From positions 1 to 8,105 of the forward strand of contig CAUHFD010000125.1 of assembly GCA_959605275.1 (NCBI GenBank): a DNA stretch of 8,105 nt, given 5' to 3'. The DNA is from an uncultured Eubacteriales bacterium (lineage in GTDB: Bacteria; Bacillota; Clostridia; Oscillospirales; Ruminococcaceae). This document shows positions 7,290 through 8,105 of the stretch, one piece after another. The notes beneath the pieces were generated by a model. It did not search any database. It saw only the letters and a program-made list of their open reading frames with translations, and was not told the origin of the DNA. Within the stretch, counting starts at the first letter, position 1, and the number at the start of each line of letters is the position of its first letter. A program made the position numbers and the translations under genes.

Positions 7290-7318
7290 TACTTCTTCCT
7301 TTCCGATTTTCTGTTTCT

Positions 7319-7347
7319 ATTATACAACATATGTGAATAAAAGTAAA
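7319..7347 (-). promoter_or_regulatory. Sigma-A-type promoter of the repressor gene
   Basis: On the minus strand, TTTACT (-35, 7347-7342) and a perfect TATAAT (-10, 7324-7319) are 17 bases apart. The spacer contains the perfect 8-bp palindrome ACATATGT (7327-7334), a possible autoregulatory operator. Confidence 0.75.
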
Positions 7348-7355
7348 TAGAAATA

Positions 7356-7440
7356 AAGAAAAACTTTATATTTGTGCAAAATTACTATTGAAAATTTACA
7401 TTAAGTTTATTATAATATAGTTAAATCAAGAAAAACTTAA
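7356..7440. promoter_or_regulatory. Candidate operator half-sites between divergent promoters
   Basis: AAGAAAAACTT occurs at 7356-7366 and again at 7428-7438, exactly 72 bases apart. An inverted copy of the AAACTTAA part (TTAAGTTT) lies at 7401-7408, inside the spacer of the plus-strand promoter. The third copy lies just after that promoter's expected transcription start. This placement suits repression of the membrane-protein gene, but the region is very AT-rich and chance is possible. Confidence 0.4.
7388..7416 (+). promoter_or_regulatory. Strong sigma-A-type promoter of the small membrane protein
   Basis: TTGAAA (7388-7393) and a perfect TATAAT (7411-7416) have the ideal 17-base spacing. 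Transcription should start near 7423, leaving a leader of about 48 bases before the ATG at 7471. It is one of the best promoter matches in the window. Confidence 0.85.
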
Positions 7441-7470
7441 TTATTTGTCATAAATACGGAGGAAATTAAT

Positions 7471-7872
7471 ATGTCTGCTGCTGTTTTACAAAATACAAAA
7501 AGAAAAGAATATCATTGCCTTTATAAATTGTTCTGTATGATTGTAGTGTTTTTTCATTTGGTTTATCGCTGTGTCAGAAAATGTTGTAAAGGAAAAGTGA
7601 CCGGTAAATTGCAGCCCGTATTATCGGTGCTGGCTTTGGGATGTATTACAGCAGTCTGCCTGTTGCCGTCCGCTTTGGATCAGGGGATGATTTCACTCGG
7701 ACAAGCCGGTTTGTTTTCGGTTTTGCTGCTGTTGGGATTCGGCTGTTTTGCAGGTATGGCAGGGGCTTTTCGTCCTTATCGTTATATGAAGAAAAAACAG
7801 AAATTTGTGTCTAGAAGAAAGGTTTTAACGATATCTGATTCTGCATCGAGGCGGAGCACAAAAATAGCATAA
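7471..7872 (+). CDS. Small three-helix membrane protein, unknown function
   Basis: 133 residues, family not recognised. Three hydrophobic segments are visible at about 17-33, 48-69 and 73-98. They are separated by a basic, Cys-containing loop (YRCVRKCCKGK, 32-42) and a very short turn. The C-terminal tail from about 101 is strongly basic (RPYRYMKKKQKFVSRRK) and probably cytoplasmic. The start is well supported: GGAGGA lies 7 bases before the ATG, behind a near-consensus promoter. It is divergent from the LexA-like repressor and has candidate operators around its promoter, which suggests it is kept off until the repressor is cleaved. In Bacillus the SOS inhibitor gene yneA sits divergently beside lexA in the same way, but this protein lacks the LysM domain of YneA. 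It is a real gene with good confidence; the function is inference only. Confidence 0.78.
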   Translation: MSAAVLQNTKRKEYHCLYKLFCMIVVFFHLVYRCVRKCCKGKVTGKLQPVLSVLALGCITAVCLLPSALDQGMISLGQAGLFSVLLLLGFGCFAGMAGAFRPYRYMKKKQKFVSRRKVLTISDSASRRSTKIA

Positions 7873-7928
7873 CGGATTATAGTCCAAATGTTTCAGCGCT
7901 AAAAAAAAGGTCGCTGTTTGCATCGAAA

Positions 7929-7971
7929 AAAGTAGGGCTGCTGCAATTTTATTTTGCAACAGCCCTACTTT
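7929..7971 (-). terminator. Rho-independent terminator, U-tract on the minus strand
   Basis: An 18-bp stem (7929-7946 with 7954-7971) encloses a 7-base loop. Its only mismatch, C7941 with A7959, becomes a G-U pair on the minus strand, and the minus-strand RNA ends in six U's (CTACTTTTTTC). It therefore best fits the end of a minus-strand transcript coming from beyond the right edge. It may also stop the plus-strand membrane-protein gene, which ends 56 bases before it. Confidence 0.75.
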
Positions 7972-8105
7972 AAAGTTGATTTTTCGGTGGAATGCTGAGA
8001 ATATATGCATATCTGGTTGCGATATCACTTTTTTCCAGACCACGGTGTTTTCAGGCAGAAGTTTCACCTGAATCCCCGCGGTATTTTTTTTTCGTTGCAA
8101 TTCCA
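7972..8105. other. Right-edge stretch, no gene called
   Basis: On the minus strand, two frames close early (stops near 8064 and 8051) and could be the tail of a gene lying mostly outside the window. The third frame stays open but runs straight through the terminator and into the opposite gene. A run of nine T's (8084-8092) could shift any frame here. I cannot choose between these. Confidence 0.35.

Noticed and set aside
7894..7916. CAGCG/CGCTG inverted repeat after the membrane-protein gene
   Set aside because: The stem is only 5 bp with a 13-base loop and no U-tract; the adjacent 18-bp hairpin is the convincing terminator.
7825..8100. Minus-strand open frame of 91 codons
   Set aside because: It runs through a strong minus-strand terminator, overlaps the 3' end of the well-supported plus-strand gene, starts with TTG, and resembles no known protein.
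1..8105. CRISPR array, tRNA or rRNA genes, insertion sequence
   Set aside because: I found no regularly spaced direct repeats, no tRNA-like cloverleaf, no rRNA-like sequence and no transposase-like reading frame on either strand.

Overview
The window looks like a chromosomal segment of a spore-forming anaerobic Firmicute, probably class Clostridia (Oscillospiraceae-like). The evidence is moderate-to-low GC, AGGAGG-type ribosome binding sites, a PcrA helicase with an insertion I associate with that group, and a cluster of cell-wall/spore-type proteins. No taxonomic search was possible, so this is inference.

Layout: (1) 81-785, minus strand: a small class-3 lipase-like alpha/beta hydrolase with an intact Ser-Asp-His triad and no secretion signal. 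(2) 982-3339, plus strand: a complete PcrA/UvrD DNA helicase, transcribed divergently from the lipase and ending at a strong hairpin (3352-3395). (3) 6169-3396, minus strand: a three-gene unit facing the helicase. In order of transcription it encodes a protein with an acidic linker and a transthyretin-like domain, a SpoIID-like domain fused to three peptidoglycan-binding repeats, and a small protein with two peptidoglycan-binding repeats. None has a recognisable signal peptide or membrane anchor, as expected for proteins built into a spore from the mother-cell cytoplasm. (4) 6170-6527: a 358-base gap with no convincing gene. It holds a roughly 165-bp imperfect palindrome (6192-6355), a smaller inverted repeat, and the terminator of the next gene. 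(5) 7289-6528, minus strand: a helix-turn-helix repressor with a LexA-type self-cleaving peptidase domain. (6) 7471-7872, plus strand: an unrecognised small three-helix membrane protein, divergent from the repressor, with two clear housekeeping promoters back to back and repeated candidate operator half-sites between them. (7) 7929-7971: a terminator whose U-tract points to the minus strand, so a minus-strand gene probably ends near the right edge.

How the parts may work together: the three-gene unit looks like a spore-envelope or peptidoglycan module. The repressor/membrane-protein pair resembles in layout the lexA/yneA pair of Bacillus, a DNA-damage switch next to a small membrane effector, but the effector is not a YneA homologue by anything visible. 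The items most worth following are the long palindrome, the unanchored SpoIID-like fusion, and the repressor-controlled membrane protein.
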